Below are positions 24,224 to 34,608 of a DNA stretch of 64,000 bases, piece by piece (the first letter of the stretch is position 1; every line of letters begins with the position of its first letter). Location: NCBI GenBank assembly GCA_008682415.1, contig VANK01000004.1, positions 544,571 to 608,570 on the forward strand, in the 5' to 3' direction. The notes under the pieces were generated by a model. The model had not been told where the DNA came from. It searched no databases and saw nothing but the letters and a program-made list of their open reading frames with translations. The position numbers and the translations under genes were made by a program. This DNA comes from Acidobacteria bacterium AB60. GTDB taxonomy: Bacteria > Acidobacteriota > Terriglobia > Terriglobales > Acidobacteriaceae.

Positions 24224-26677
24224 ATGAACGATCAACCCCTCTATCGTTGGCTCCCGCAACAAGGGGAAGCCCCGGGCGCTCCCGGCCTGGCGCCGCGCTG
24301 GACTTCGGCGGTCAAAGACGCCGTGGGCACAGCCTATTCCGCCTCCTGCCGTCTTTGGTTCACCTGTTCCCACGGCATCGTGAACGAGCTCTACCATCCC
24401 ACCATCGACAAACCCCAGGTGCGCGACATGGAGTTCCTCATCACCGATGGGGAGACCTTCACCCATGAAGAGAAGCGCGACCTGCTCTCCAGCTTCGAGT
24501 ACATCCACGCCGAGTCGCTGGGCATTCGCTACATCAATCGCGACCCCGACGGACGCTACACGCTGATCAAAGAGATCATCTGCGATCCGCATCACTCCGT
24601 CCTCCTCGTTCATGGGCGTCTCGAAGCCGACCCCGCGCTGCTGTCGCGACTCAAGCTGTATGCCCTCCTGGCGCCGCACCTCGATGGAGGCGGCGCCGGC
24701 AACTCAGCGCGCGCCATCGACGTCGCCGGATACCGCATGCTGCTGGCGTGGAAGGACGAGTGGTCGCTGGCCATGGGCGCCAGCTGCGGGTTTTCGCGCG
24801 TCAGCTGCGGGTTTGTAGGCACCAGCGACGGCTTTACCGATCTCCGCGATGACCACCGCATGAACTGGGAGTACGGCTCGGCAACCAACGGCAATCTCGC
24901 CCTCATGGGCGAGTTGAATCTCGAGTGCGCCCGTCACGCCCCTGCGGGAGACGTCGGCGCGCGCGAATTCACCGTGGCCATCGGCATCGGCCAAACCATG
25001 CACACGTCCCTGCAGAAGACCGTCTCCGCGCTGGCCATGCCCTATCAGCAGCACCGCACGCGCTTCATCGAACAATGGCGGCGGGCAGCCAATCCGGAAT
25101 GGCTCGCTGCCAAATCGCAGGACGGCGGCAAGCTCCTGCGCGCCAGCCACAACCTGGTGCTCGCACACGAAGACAAAACCTACTCGGGAGCCTTCGTCGC
25201 CTCGGCGTCCATTCCCTGGGGCAACTCCAAGGGCGACGACGACCTGGGCGGCTACCACCTCGTGTGGACCCGCGATATGGTGCAAACCGCCTCCGCGCTG
25301 CTGGCCTGCGGACGCGCCGAGACCGCCCGCCGCGCCCTCGTCTACCTAGCCTGCACCCAGCAGCCCGACGGCGGCTTCGCGCAGAATTTCTGGGTCGATG
25401 GCCGTCCCTACTGGAAAGGCGTCCAGCTCGATGAAGTTGCCTTTCCCCTCATCCTGGCCTGGCGTTTGTGGAAGGCCGACGGCCTGGGCGAGATGGACAT
25501 CTTCCCCTTCGTCGAGCGGGCTGCCGGCTTCCTCGTCAAGAAAGCGCCCATCACCCATCAGGAGCGCTGGGAGGAAAACGCCGGCTATTCGCCCTCCACG
25601 CTCGCCGCCGTGGTCACCGGCCTCATCTGCGCGGCGGAGATGACACGCACCTGCGACGGCGAGGAAAACGCCGTCTTCCTCGAAGACTTCGCCGACTGGA
25701 TTGAGAGCCATCTCGAACACTGGATGGTCACCAACGATGGCGTCCTCCATCCTGAGATCAAGCGGCACTACATGCGCGTGCGGCCTCCTGAGAAGGGCGA
25801 TGCCTACATCACCGACGGGCGCGGCGACGAGATGATTCACATCAACAACCGCAAGCCCGGCGAGCGCCAGGATTTTGAAGCCCGCGAGGTGATTGACGGC
25901 GGATTCCTCGAACTGGTGCGCTATGGCGTGCGGCGCGCCGATGACCCTGTAATCGTGGACTCGCTCAAAGTCGTCGATGCCGTGCTCAAGCGCGATCTTC
26001 CTCAGGGTCCAGGATGGATCCGCTACAACTACGACGGCTATGGCGACGGTCCCAACGGCGAGCCCTTCCACGGCTGGGGCGAAGGGCACGCATGGCCCCT
26101 GCTCACCGGCGAGCGCGCTCACTACGAGTTGGCTGCCGGCCACGATATCACCCCGCTCATCAAAACCTACGAAGCCTTCGCCACCAAGGGACAGCTGATG
26201 CCGGAACAGGTTTGGGATCGGGCCAATGTCCCCAATCGCGGGCTGCGCAAAGGCAAACCGGCCGGATCCGCCACGCCGCTCGTCTGGGCCCACGCCGAGT
26301 ATCTGAAACTGCTGCGCTCGGCGCTCGACGGCAAAGTGTTTGATCGCGTCGATCCCGTCTACGAACGCTACAGCACCCCGGAAGGCCGAGAGAAGGTTCG
26401 CCGCGGGCTTGAGATCTTCAGCCTGCACCGGCCCATTCAGAAGGTAACCGCCGGCGACACCCTGCGCATCCTAGACGGGGACCGCTTCGATCTCGTGTGG
26501 TCCGATGACGGCTGGCAGACCGTGAACTCCCTCGCCAGCACCGGGCGCGGCAGCGCCGGCTTCAGCGCCGACATTGTCTCATCCTCCGGCTCCGGCCAGA
26601 TATCATGGACCTTGCACTGGACCGCCGCGGACCGCTGGCTTGGTTACAATGTGACCATTGAGATTGTAGCCAGGTAA
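24224..26677 (+). CDS. glycoside hydrolase family 15 glucoamylase/glucodextranase-like
   Basis: 817 residues. The N-terminal beta-sandwich ('[42 protein letters not shown]') precedes an (alpha/alpha)6 barrel. The GH15 catalytic segments are visible: '[20 protein letters not shown]', '[25 protein letters not shown]' (general-acid region) and '[23 protein letters not shown]' (catalytic-base Glu). A C-terminal beta domain follows. It releases glucose from alpha-glucans. No signal peptide is visible, so it is probably cytosolic (glycogen or trehalose-related use). It is 47 bases before tkt, heading the sugar-metabolism cluster. Confidence 0.93.
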   Translation: MNDQPLYRWLPQQGEAPGAPGLAPRWTSAVKDAVGTAYSASCRLWFTCSHGIVNELYHPTIDKPQVRDMEFLITDGETFTHEEKRDLLSSFEYIHAESLGIRYINRDPDGRYTLIKEIICDPHHSVLLVHGRLEADPALLSRLKLYALLAPHLDGGGAGNSARAIDVAGYRMLLAWKDEWSLAMGASCGFSRVSCGFVGTSDGFTDLRDDHRMNWEYGSATNGNLALMGELNLECARHAPAGDVGAREFTVAIGIGQTMHTSLQKTVSALAMPYQQHRTRFIEQWRRAANPEWLAAKSQDGGKLLRASHNLVLAHEDKTYSGAFVASASIPWGNSKGDDDLGGYHLVWTRDMVQTASALLACGRAETARRALVYLACTQQPDGGFAQNFWVDGRPYWKGVQLDEVAFPLILAWRLWKADGLGEMDIFPFVERAAGFLVKKAPITHQERWEENAGYSPSTLAAVVTGLICAAEMTRTCDGEENAVFLEDFADWIESHLEHWMVTNDGVLHPEIKRHYMRVRPPEKGDAYITDGRGDEMIHINNRKPGERQDFEAREVIDGGFLELVRYGVRRADDPVIVDSLKVVDAVLKRDLPQGPGWIRYNYDGYGDGPNGEPFHGWGEGHAWPLLTGERAHYELAAGHDITPLIKTYEAFATKGQLMPEQVWDRANVPNRGLRKGKPAGSATPLVWAHAEYLKLLRSALDGKVFDRVDPVYERYSTPEGREKVRRGLEIFSLHRPIQKVTAGDTLRILDGDRFDLVWSDDGWQTVNSLASTGRGSAGFSADIVSSSGSGQISWTLHWTAADRWLGYNVTIEIVAR

Positions 26678-26724
26678 ATGCATTTACTCCCAGCAATCAT
26701 GAGCTTTTTGCGAAAGGAAGCTGT

Positions 26725-28734
26725 ATGACCACGAGCCCTGCGAGCCTCTCCCTCGACCAGTTATCCATCGACACCCTCCGGCTGCTTGCCGTTGACGAGG
26801 TGGAGAAAGCAAATAGCGGCCACCCCGGCGCACCCCTGGGCTGCGCGCCGATCGCCTACCTGCTCTATCACAAGCTCATGAAGCACAATCCCAAGCACTT
26901 CAAGTGGGCCGATCGCGACCGCTTTGTGCTTTCCAATGGGCATGCTTCCGCGCTGCTCTACGCCACCCTGTATCTCTGTGGCTACAACCTCTCGCTCGAT
27001 GATCTGAAGTCCTTCCGGCAGTGGCACTCCAAAACTCCGGGCCACCCCGAGTCGGGCGACACCGAAGGCGTAGAGGTCACGACAGGCCCTCTCGGCCAGG
27101 GCTTCGGCATGGCGGTCGGCATGGCCATCGCGGAAAAACACCTCGCCGCCATCTACAACAAGCCCGGCTTTGACATCGTCGATCACCATACTTACGTGCT
27201 GTGCGGCGATGGCGATCTGATGGAAGGAATCTCCCACGAAGCCGCGTCGCTCGCCGGCACCTTGAATCTCGGCAAGCTCATCGTGCTCTATGACGACAAC
27301 CTGATCTCGCTCGACGGCCCCACCGAGCTGAGCTTTACCGAAGACGTGCTCAAGCGCTTCGATGCCTACCACTGGCACACGCAGCGCGTCGCCGACGGCA
27401 ACGACCTGGAGGCGATCGAGGCCGCCATTGAGGCTGCCAAGGCCGAGACCAACAGGCCATCGTTCATCGCTGTGCGCACCGTCATTGGCTATGGCAGTCC
27501 GCGCGCAGGCACCAACAAGGTGCACGGCGAAGCCATGGGCGCGGCCGACACCGCGGCCACCAAGAAGTACTTCGGATTCCCCGAAGACCAGAGCTTCTAC
27601 GTCCCCGACGATGCCCTCAAAAACTGGCGCGGCGCCATCGATCGCGGCGCGGCAGCGGAAGCCGACTGGAACAAGCTCTTCGACGCCTACGCCAAGCAGT
27701 ATCCCGAGCTCGCCGAGCAGTTCAAACGCGCCCAGGTCAACAAGCGCCAGCCCGGCTGGGAGAAGAAGCTGCCCTCCTTCCCCGCAGGTAAGCCCGTGGC
27801 TACCCGCAACGCCGGCAACGTGGTCATGAACGCCATCGCCGAGGTGGTGCCTGAACTCTTCGGCGGCGCCGCCGACCTGACCGCCTCCACCAAAACCATC
27901 TTCAAACCGGGCGCCAACTTCCACCAGGATCCAGCGGGCCGCAACGTCTTCTTCGGCGTACGCGAGTTCGCCATGTGCGCCGCCGTCAACGGCATGGCCG
28001 CGCACGAAGGCCTCGTCCCCTTCGGCTCCACGTTCTTCACCTTCTCCGACTACTGCAAGCCCGCCATTCGCCTCGCTGCGCTCTCCCGCGCGCACTCCAT
28101 CTTCGTCTTCACGCACGACTCCATCGGTCTCGGCGAGGACGGCCCGACGCACCAGCCCATCGAACACCTAATGATGCTGCGCGCTGTCCCCGACCTCACC
28201 GACTATCGTCCGGCCGATGCCAACGAAACCGCAGCCTGCTGGCGCCTGGCGCTCGAGCGCAACGGGGCGTGCTTCTTTGCCCTCAGCCGTCAGGACCTGC
28301 CCGTCATCGACGCCACCAAGATCGACGTCTTCAACGGCGTCAACCACGGCGCATACGTCCTCGAAGACGCCGAGAACCCGCAGGTCGTGCTCATCGGCAC
28401 CGGCTCTGAGGTCGCCACTTGCCTTGAAGCGAAAAAGACGCTGGAAGGCGAAGGTATCCGCGCGCGCGTCGTCAGCATGCCGAGTTGGGAGATCTTCGAC
28501 GAACAGCCGGCCGAGTATCGCTCCAGCGTGTTGCCTGCAGCGGTCCCCAAGCTCGCGGTAGAGGCCGGCTCTCCCCTCGGCTGGTGGAAGTACGTAGGCA
28601 CCGACGGCGATGTCATCGGGCTCGATCGCTTCGGCGCCTCGGCTCCCGGCAAGGTCGTCCTGGAAAAACTCGGATTCTCAGCCGCCAATATCGCAACCCG
28701 GGCAAAGGCGCTCGTCAATCGGAAGCGGGCCTGA
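26725..28734 (+). CDS. tkt: transketolase
   Basis: 669 residues. Thiamine-diphosphate motif '[35 protein letters not shown]' is present, as are '[30 protein letters not shown]' at the start, '[20 protein letters not shown]' and '[27 protein letters not shown]'. It transfers two-carbon units between sugar phosphates in the non-oxidative pentose phosphate pathway. Start ATG follows 'GAAAGGAAG'. Probably co-transcribed with the HAD, gnd and zwf genes downstream. Confidence 0.98.
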   Translation: MTTSPASLSLDQLSIDTLRLLAVDEVEKANSGHPGAPLGCAPIAYLLYHKLMKHNPKHFKWADRDRFVLSNGHASALLYATLYLCGYNLSLDDLKSFRQWHSKTPGHPESGDTEGVEVTTGPLGQGFGMAVGMAIAEKHLAAIYNKPGFDIVDHHTYVLCGDGDLMEGISHEAASLAGTLNLGKLIVLYDDNLISLDGPTELSFTEDVLKRFDAYHWHTQRVADGNDLEAIEAAIEAAKAETNRPSFIAVRTVIGYGSPRAGTNKVHGEAMGAADTAATKKYFGFPEDQSFYVPDDALKNWRGAIDRGAAAEADWNKLFDAYAKQYPELAEQFKRAQVNKRQPGWEKKLPSFPAGKPVATRNAGNVVMNAIAEVVPELFGGAADLTASTKTIFKPGANFHQDPAGRNVFFGVREFAMCAAVNGMAAHEGLVPFGSTFFTFSDYCKPAIRLAALSRAHSIFVFTHDSIGLGEDGPTHQPIEHLMMLRAVPDLTDYRPADANETAACWRLALERNGACFFALSRQDLPVIDATKIDVFNGVNHGAYVLEDAENPQVVLIGTGSEVATCLEAKKTLEGEGIRARVVSMPSWEIFDEQPAEYRSSVLPAAVPKLAVEAGSPLGWWKYVGTDGDVIGLDRFGASAPGKVVLEKLGFSAANIATRAKALVNRKRA

Positions 28735-28790
28735 ACCCCCGCTTCCCCTCATCCCCCCAGGTTCAACCTACCTGATCCCAAGAGGCGTTG

Positions 28791-29402
28791 ATGTTCCCCT
28801 TCGACGTGATCCTCTTCGATGTCGGCGGAGTGTTGCTCACCAACGGGTGGGACCGCTGCGAACGCTCCCATTTGATGGAGAGGTTTCATCTCGATCCGCA
28901 GGAGTTCGAGAGGCGGCACCGCGAAGCCAACGATCCGTGGGAGCGCGATGTGATCAGCGCCCGCGAGTATCTGGATTTCACCATCTTCCATGAGCCTCGC
29001 GGCTTTACCCACGAAGACTTCCTGGAAGCGCTCCTTGCCGAGTCCGTCCTTCTCCCGGATGGAGGATTAGGCATCCTGCAGGAGTTGGCAGCATCTGGTA
29101 AATGGATGCTGGGAACTCTCAACAACGAGGCGCGTGAGCCCAACGAATATCGCTTTTCCCGCTTCGGCTTGCGCGACTACTTCGACGTCGCCTTCAGTTC
29201 CTGTTACATGGGCCTGCGCAAGCCGCAGCCCATCATGTACCGCCACGCGCTCGACATCCTGGGCAAGCCCGCGGAGCGCGTCTTGTTTATCGATGATCGC
29301 AATGAAAACGCCGCGGCCGCTGCAGCTGCCGGCATGAAAGCCATTCGCTTTGAAGGCGCCGCCCAGTTGCGGCGCGAACTGCAAACGCTCGGCGTCCTCT
29401 AA
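28791..29402 (+). CDS. HAD-superfamily phosphatase
   Basis: 203 residues from ATG 28791 (a TTG immediately before it is also in frame; AGAGG upstream). The HAD motifs are: I 'FDVILFDVGGVLLT' (the second Asp of DxD is replaced by Gly in this 'DVGGV' subtype, typical of the HAD-IA YihX-like group), II 'LGTLNNEA', III Lys in 'LRKPQPIMYRHAL', IV 'VLFIDDRNENAAAA'. Likely dephosphorylates a sugar phosphate; YihX-like enzymes act on glucose-1-phosphate. It lies in the sugar cluster between tkt and gnd. Confidence 0.88.
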   Translation: MFPFDVILFDVGGVLLTNGWDRCERSHLMERFHLDPQEFERRHREANDPWERDVISAREYLDFTIFHEPRGFTHEDFLEALLAESVLLPDGGLGILQELAASGKWMLGTLNNEAREPNEYRFSRFGLRDYFDVAFSSCYMGLRKPQPIMYRHALDILGKPAERVLFIDDRNENAAAAAAAGMKAIRFEGAAQLRRELQTLGVL

Positions 29403-29424
29403 CGGATCTCGGAAGGAGAAAGCA

Positions 29425-30330
29425 ATGCAACTCGGTTTGATTGGCCTCGGCAAGATGGGCGGCAACATGGCGGAACGGCTGCGCCTCGGCGGCCACCAGG
29501 TGATCGGCTTCGATTTCAACGCTGAAGCCGTACAAAAGCTCACCGCATCCGGCAACGTCGGCGTGTCCTCGCTCGAAGACATGGCCAAAAAGTTCACCGC
29601 GCGCAAGGCCATCTGGATCATGGTGCCCCAGGGCAAGCCCGTCGATGACACCATCGCCAAGCTCGAGCCCCTGCTCAATCCCGGCGACATCCTCATCGAC
29701 GGCGGCAACTCCAACTACAAAGACTCGCAGCGCCACCACAAGGAAGTCACGGCCAAGGGCTTCCAGTTCGTCGATGTGGGCACGTCAGGCGGCGTGTGGG
29801 GCCTCAAAGAGGGCTACAGCATGATGATCGGCGGCGACAAAGAGCCGGTCGAGTACCTCCGTCCCATCTTCGAGACGCTCGCCCCCGCCAAAGACAAGGG
29901 GTGGGGCCACGTCGGCCCCGCCGGCTCCGGCCACTTCGTCAAGATGGTTCACAATGGCATCGAGTACGGCATGATGCAGGCCTTCGCTGAAGGCTTCACC
30001 ATCATGGAGAAGAAGGAAGAACTGGACCTCAATCTTCCCCAGATCGCCGAGATCTGGCGTTACGGCAGCGTGGTCCGCAGCTGGCTCCTCGACCTCACCG
30101 CCGACGCTCTGTCCAAGAATCCCACGCTCGATGGCCTCTCCGCGTACGTCGCCGACTCCGGCGAAGGCCGCTGGACGGTCTTTGAAGCCATCGACCTCAA
30201 CGTCTCCGCGCCGGTCATCACCGAATCGCTGATCCGCCGCATCCGTTCGCGCGAAGAAAATAACTTCACCGACCGCATGCTGGCCATCATGCGCAATGCC
30301 TTCGGCGGTCACGCCGTCAAGAAAGAATAG
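29425..30330 (+). CDS. gnd: 6-phosphogluconate dehydrogenase, short (YqeC/GndA-like) form
   Basis: 301 residues from ATG 29425 after AGGAGAA. NAD-binding motif 'LGLIGLGKMGGNMAERL' and the family signature 'ILIDGGNSNYKDSQRHHKEV', 'FVDVGTSGGVWGLKEGYSMMIGG', 'GHFVKMVHNGIEYGMMQAFAEG' with the catalytic Lys. About 300 residues matches the NAD-preferring decarboxylating class rather than the 470-residue enzyme. It makes ribulose-5-phosphate. Followed by an inverted heptanucleotide array and then zwf. Confidence 0.95.
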   Translation: MQLGLIGLGKMGGNMAERLRLGGHQVIGFDFNAEAVQKLTASGNVGVSSLEDMAKKFTARKAIWIMVPQGKPVDDTIAKLEPLLNPGDILIDGGNSNYKDSQRHHKEVTAKGFQFVDVGTSGGVWGLKEGYSMMIGGDKEPVEYLRPIFETLAPAKDKGWGHVGPAGSGHFVKMVHNGIEYGMMQAFAEGFTIMEKKEELDLNLPQIAEIWRYGSVVRSWLLDLTADALSKNPTLDGLSAYVADSGEGRWTVFEAIDLNVSAPVITESLIRRIRSREENNFTDRMLAIMRNAFGGHAVKKE

Positions 30331-30339
30331 TAATCAGGG

Positions 30340-30467
30340 GTCAGTGTTCAGTGATCGGTGGTCAGAATCGACTGACCACATGGCGTGTCTACACACTGTT
30401 AACGGTCAACTGCTTACCGTCTCTGATCACTGCCCACTGATCACTGCCCACTGATCACTGACCACTG
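30340..30467. repeat. inverted heptanucleotide arrays between gnd and zwf
   Basis: Left arm: GTCAGTG, TTCAGTG, ATCGGTG (30340-30360). Right arm: ATCACTG, CCCACTG, ATCACTG, CCCACTG, ATCACTG, ACCACTG (30426-30467). CAGTG and CACTG are reverse complements, so a co-transcript would fold back on itself across a 65-base loop. The right arm ends 6 bases before the zwf GGAGAG ribosome-binding site (30474-30479). Confidence 0.9.
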
Positions 30468-30484
30468 TTTCTCAGGAGAGTCCC

Positions 30485-32047
30485 ATGGCAACCGTACAGA
30501 TGAAGGTTCATCCCGACGACTTATTGCAGGTCCCCCAGGCCAACGAGCGGATTCCCAACCCCGGCGTCCTGGTCATCTTCGGGGCGTCGGGCGACCTCAC
30601 CAAGCGCAAGCTCCTGCCCGCGCTCTATCACCTCCAGCAGGGGGGGCTGCTTCCCCAGAACTTCGCCATCGTCGGCGTCGCGCGGCGGCCCCTCGGCGAC
30701 GAGTTCGCCAAAGACATGCGCGAGGGCATCATCGAGTTTGGCGGCGTGGAAGCCTCCGATCCCAAGCTCGACGATTTCGTCAAACACATCAACTACTACC
30801 CGCTCAGCTTCGATGACGCCAACGGCTACGCGGGCCTGAAGTCCGAGCTCGACCGCATCGCCAAAGAGAACGGCATCGGCAACGATCGCCTCTTCTATCT
30901 CGCCACTGCCCCCGAGTACTTCGCGCCCATCATCGAAAACCTCGGCGCCCAGGGCATGAACGAAGTGGACAACGGCCGCATCGGCGTGGTCATCGAAAAG
31001 CCCTTCGGCCACGACCTCGACTCCGCCCGCGAGCTCAATCACCAGGTCAATTCCGTCTTCCACGAAAACCAGGTCTTCCGCATCGATCACTACCTCGGCA
31101 AGGAGACCGTCCAGAACATCCTGGTCTTCCGCTTCGCCAACGGAATCTTCGAGCCCATCTGGAACCGCAACTACATCGACCACGTGCAGATCACCGCGGC
31201 GGAGTCGATCGGCATCGAAGGCCGCGGCCCCTTCTACGAGAAGGCCGGCGCCCTCCGCGACATCATTCAGAACCACATGATGGAGCTGCTCAGCTTCGTC
31301 GCCATGGAGCCGCCCTCCAGCTTCGACGCCGAAGCGGTGCGCCGCGAAAAGGTCAAAGCCTGGCAGGCCATCCCCAGCATCCCTATCCTGAACGCCGTGC
31401 GCGGCCAGTACGGTCCCGGCATGGTCGACGGCAAAAAGGTCATCGGCTATCGCGACGAAGAGCGCGTCGATCCCGAGTCCGGAACCGAGACCTTCGCGGC
31501 GGTCCGGCTCGAAATCGAGAACTGGCGCTGGGCCGGCGTTCCCTTCTACCTCCGCGCCGGCAAGCGCATGAAGAAGCGCGCCACCGAGATCACCATCCAG
31601 TTCAAGCAGCCGCCTCTGCTCATCTTCAACCGCATGCAGTCCAGCGGTCCCTGCACCGAGATTCAACCCAACCTCATCACCATCCGCATCCAGCCCGACG
31701 ACGGCATCGCCCTTCGCTTCGGCGCCAAGGTGCCCAACACCCCCGGCATGGCCGTCTGCCCCGTGAACATGGACTTCGACTACGCCCAGGCCTTCGGCCA
31801 ATCACGCGCCAACGGCTACGAGCGCCTCTTGCTCGATGCCATGCTCGGGGACCAGACGCTCTTCTCCCATCGCGATGGCGTCGAGGTCAACTGGGCCCTC
31901 TATACCCCCATCCTCCAGGCATGGGCCAGGAAAAAGCCGGAGGTCTTCCCCAACTACTTCGCCGGAACCTGGGGTCCCGAGTGCGCCGACCGCCTCCTCG
32001 AACGCGACGGCCGCACCTGGCGCAACAACCTCGGCAAACCGGAGTAG
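30485..32047 (+). CDS. zwf: glucose-6-phosphate 1-dehydrogenase
   Basis: 520 residues. NADP motif 'VLVIFGASGDLTKRKLLPALYHL', active-site 'FRIDHYLGKETVQNILVFRFAN' (conserved RIDHYLGKE), and 'VQITAAESIGIEGRGPFYEKAGALRDIIQNHMMELLSFVAMEPP'. First step of the oxidative pentose phosphate pathway, making NADPH. It follows gnd, with no 6-phosphogluconolactonase gene (pgl) in between. Ends at a strong terminator. Confidence 0.98.
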   Translation: MATVQMKVHPDDLLQVPQANERIPNPGVLVIFGASGDLTKRKLLPALYHLQQGGLLPQNFAIVGVARRPLGDEFAKDMREGIIEFGGVEASDPKLDDFVKHINYYPLSFDDANGYAGLKSELDRIAKENGIGNDRLFYLATAPEYFAPIIENLGAQGMNEVDNGRIGVVIEKPFGHDLDSARELNHQVNSVFHENQVFRIDHYLGKETVQNILVFRFANGIFEPIWNRNYIDHVQITAAESIGIEGRGPFYEKAGALRDIIQNHMMELLSFVAMEPPSSFDAEAVRREKVKAWQAIPSIPILNAVRGQYGPGMVDGKKVIGYRDEERVDPESGTETFAAVRLEIENWRWAGVPFYLRAGKRMKKRATEITIQFKQPPLLIFNRMQSSGPCTEIQPNLITIRIQPDDGIALRFGAKVPNTPGMAVCPVNMDFDYAQAFGQSRANGYERLLLDAMLGDQTLFSHRDGVEVNWALYTPILQAWARKKPEVFPNYFAGTWGPECADRLLERDGRTWRNNLGKPE

Positions 32048-32088
32048 CCAGGCGCGAACATCACGCTCTTGCACTCCTGAACAAAAAT

Positions 32089-32118
32089 GGGCCGGGACTG
32101 ATCCCACAGTCCCGGCCC
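32089..32118. terminator. strong bidirectional hairpin after zwf
   Basis: GGGCCGGGACTG (32089-32100) pairs perfectly over 12 bases with CAGTCCCGGCCC (32107-32118), six-base loop. CTCTTCG follows on the + strand, and AAAAA precedes it (giving a U-run for transcripts of the opposite strand). It separates convergent zwf and the DUF4382 gene. Confidence 0.85.
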
Positions 32119-32131
32119 TCTTCGCCTGCTG

Positions 32132-33571
32132 TTACTGGCACCCGGTGAACGCCACCGTCGGCACGTTCACGGTCGCTCCCCCAGCCGTCACCACGAGCGC
32201 CGCGGTGGTGATCTCCGATGGAGAGCAATCGGCCGTTCCACCCGAGGACTGCGCAAACGCCAGCCCATCCAGTTTGTACGCCGCCAGCGTATTGTTCGCC
32301 GCAAGCGCGGTACCCGACGCCGACCACACCCCCACATTGGCGCTCCCCGCCGGCGCGGTCAACGCATATCCCGCGCAGTCGGTGCCTGTGGGGCACGTCA
32401 GCGTCGCGGTCGAGGCCTCCGTCTCCAGCGCCAGCGTCGCCGAGCTCTGCGTCTTCGTTGGCGGCAGCGGAATCGTGTAGGTCGCCGAGTTCACCGTCTC
32501 CAGCATGCTCAGTTCGATGTCCGCAACTGTGGCGGCACTCGCGCTCGTCTGGGAGGTCACCATCCCGGCCAGCGTGGCAAAGCTCACCGCCGCCGACGCC
32601 GGCGCAAACAGGTCCACGGTCCCGGTCGTGGCTCCCACCTCCACTCCCGTGACAATCGAAGGTTCATACAGCGAGCCGTCCGACCGCGTCCCCACAATCA
32701 CCACGTCGTAGCTCCCCGAAGGCAGCGGGCAAAACACAAACGAGCCGTCCGCCCCGGCCAGCGTCGCGCGTGCAATCCGGTCCACTCCCGAAGAGTCCTT
32801 CTGCTCCACCGCCACAATCACTGTCCCATTCACAGGATTGCCGGTGACGCCGTCCAGAACCTTGCCATTGATCGAAGTCGACGTGGCGCTGACCTCGCCC
32901 GCGTGCAGCACGGGCTTCAGCCGGTACTGCCCGTTGCCCTCCTGCACAATCGACTCGCAGGTGCTGAAGTCGATATCCAGATCCTTGGTCTGCCCCGCCG
33001 CGATGTTGAATCCCCCGGACGCAATCTGCCCCGAGGGAATCTTGATCCCCGTCTGCGCCTCGCTCGAGAGCTGCAGCGTATGCACGCTGCTGTCCGACGC
33101 CAGCACCACGCAATTGGCCGAACCGCCGCACGCATTGTTGCTCACGTTCACCGTGTTCGCCGCCAGCAGGATGCGGATCTGCTGATAGTTCCCCGCCTGC
33201 AGCTGCCGCGCATCCCCCAGCGTCGCCAGGAAGCACTGATTGTTGGCCTGCCCCAGCAAGTCAATCTGCTGCGGCGCCTTCGACAGGCTCGGCGTCAGGT
33301 CCACCCAGCCGCTGTCCGACGACCCCGCCGACGCACTCACATTCGCCTGCACGTCCGTGATCGTGACGTATACATGCGAAAACGCCCCGGTCGGTGCCTG
33401 ACACGTGGCCGGGTCTGTAACCACGGTCGTAACGCTCGCCATGCCGCTGGCGGTGGTCGTGCCCCCACTCTTCGAACTGCACGCGTCCACAATCAATCCC
33501 ACGGCGAGCAGCCCCGCGGCCACTCCCACCCCTATGATTGCGCGCAATCTTATTGAAATATCAGATTCCAA
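32132..33571 (-). CDS. DUF4382-type lipoprotein with carboxypeptidase-regulatory-like domain
   Basis: About 479 residues from TTG 33571, which has an ideal GGGAGG seven bases upstream. N-terminal hydrophobic helix 'RAIIGVGVAAGLLAVGLIVDAC' with a lipobox-like VDAC. The first half is DUF4382-like ('GAFSHVYVTITDVQANVSASAGSSDSGWVDLTPSL...IDLLGQANNQCFLATLGDARQLQAGNYQQIRILL'). The centre ('INGKVLDGVTGNPVNGTVIVAVEQ...DGSFVFCPLPSGSYDVVIVG') is a carboxypeptidase-regulatory-like fold. Probably a cell-surface lipoprotein; function unknown. Confidence 0.8.
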   Translation of the reverse strand: MESDISIRLRAIIGVGVAAGLLAVGLIVDACSSKSGGTTTASGMASVTTVVTDPATCQAPTGAFSHVYVTITDVQANVSASAGSSDSGWVDLTPSLSKAPQQIDLLGQANNQCFLATLGDARQLQAGNYQQIRILLAANTVNVSNNACGGSANCVVLASDSSVHTLQLSSEAQTGIKIPSGQIASGGFNIAAGQTKDLDIDFSTCESIVQEGNGQYRLKPVLHAGEVSATSTSINGKVLDGVTGNPVNGTVIVAVEQKDSSGVDRIARATLAGADGSFVFCPLPSGSYDVVIVGTRSDGSLYEPSIVTGVEVGATTGTVDLFAPASAAVSFATLAGMVTSQTSASAATVADIELSMLETVNSATYTIPLPPTKTQSSATLALETEASTATLTCPTGTDCAGYALTAPAGSANVGVWSASGTALAANNTLAAYKLDGLAFAQSSGGTADCSPSEITTAALVVTAGGATVNVPTVAFTGCQ

Positions 33572-33647
33572 AGACTTTCCTCCCAAATTACCTCTCCGGG
33601 TACAGGGAGAACGAAGGCGAGAGCACAGCACAGCAGCAATCCGGGCT

Positions 33648-33670
33648 GGATCCCGCGGAACGCGAGATCC
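33648..33670 (-). terminator. hairpin in the gap between RNase H and DUF4382 genes
   Basis: GGATCCCGCG (33648-33657) and CGCGAGATCC (33661-33670) pair with one mismatch and a three-base loop. It sits downstream of the RNase HI stop (33730, minus strand) and upstream of the DUF4382 start. It may be a terminator or attenuator; no clear U-tract. Confidence 0.4.
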
Positions 33671-33729
33671 CTCTTCTCGTGAGAGTCCACTAGACCCACA
33701 GTCGCGGGCGCCCCTGATTCTGCTTACAT

Positions 33730-34362
33730 CTACTCGCGAACGACCTTTACGAAGGTACCGTCCGGCAGCTCCCCTTCCAGCAGGTGAACCACGCCGTCTT
33801 TCACGTACCCATCCAGAACCAGCCGTGGCGGCTTGGGAGCAGCCGCCGGGCTCTGCGGAGGCTTGGCATAGGCGTTCGCCGCCACGGGGCCGGCCCCCGG
33901 CCTCTTCCCCATCCCCCGGTCCATCGCTTCATTGGCCAGCCGGTCCGCCTCTTTGTTGCCGCCGCGCAGCGTATGGCTCATCTCGAACCGCTCCAGCTGC
34001 CGGGCCAGTTGCTTGGCCTCCTCCCACAGGGGGCGCAGGCTGGGGCTCGCCACCTTATACTGCCCCTTCATCTGCTTCACCATCAACTCCGAATCCGAAA
34101 TCAGGCGCAGACGCTTGTGCCCGTGTTGCAGCGCCCACTTCAGGCACGCAAGCAGACCGGAGTATTCGGCATAGTTGTTGGTTTGCACTCCCAGAAACTC
34201 GCTCAGCCGTGCCACCACCCGGCCCTGCCCGTCCTCCAGCACGGCCCCGTACCCCGCAGGCCCGGGATTGCCCCGCGACCCTCCATCGCAATGCGCCGTC
34301 AGCCACTCGCCTCCGCCGCCTGTCCCCGCCTCCGGCCGCTCTCCAAACAGATTTCCGCTCAT
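33730..34362 (-). CDS. RNase HI-family protein with C-terminal extension
   Basis: 210 residues. Residues about 20-145 are a reverse-transcriptase-like RNase H fold: 'AHCDGGSRGNPGPAGYGAVL' (first Asp), 'NNYAEYSGLLACLKWAL' (Glu), 'LRLISDSELMVKQMKGQY' (Asp), 'LRGGNKEADRLANEAMD' (last Asp). All four catalytic acids are present. It degrades RNA in RNA:DNA hybrids. The last 45 residues ('LVLDGYVKDGVVHLLEGELPDGTFVKVVRE') are a small extra beta segment after a Pro/Ala linker. Confidence 0.92.
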   Translation of the reverse strand: MSGNLFGERPEAGTGGGGEWLTAHCDGGSRGNPGPAGYGAVLEDGQGRVVARLSEFLGVQTNNYAEYSGLLACLKWALQHGHKRLRLISDSELMVKQMKGQYKVASPSLRPLWEEAKQLARQLERFEMSHTLRGGNKEADRLANEAMDRGMGKRPGAGPVAANAYAKPPQSPAAAPKPPRLVLDGYVKDGVVHLLEGELPDGTFVKVVRE

Positions 34363-34608
34363 TCGTCCCAGTCTACCGGCTCGCCCGGATCGTAACCTTC
34401 TTGATCCCGCTCACATATTTGGGCTTGCGCCGTCCATCTGACTGCAGGTGTTTGCGATCCTTTCCCTCCGGGAGCGGCGAACTACATGGCCACTGACGCA
34501 GTTCCTTACCCCATTCCTCCGGCAACTGCGCCGGCGGCTTTCCCCTGGTCCTCGGCCCGCGTACAATCCACCCCAAGGGTGAATTCAGGGGTGACTGCTA
34601 CCAGGACA

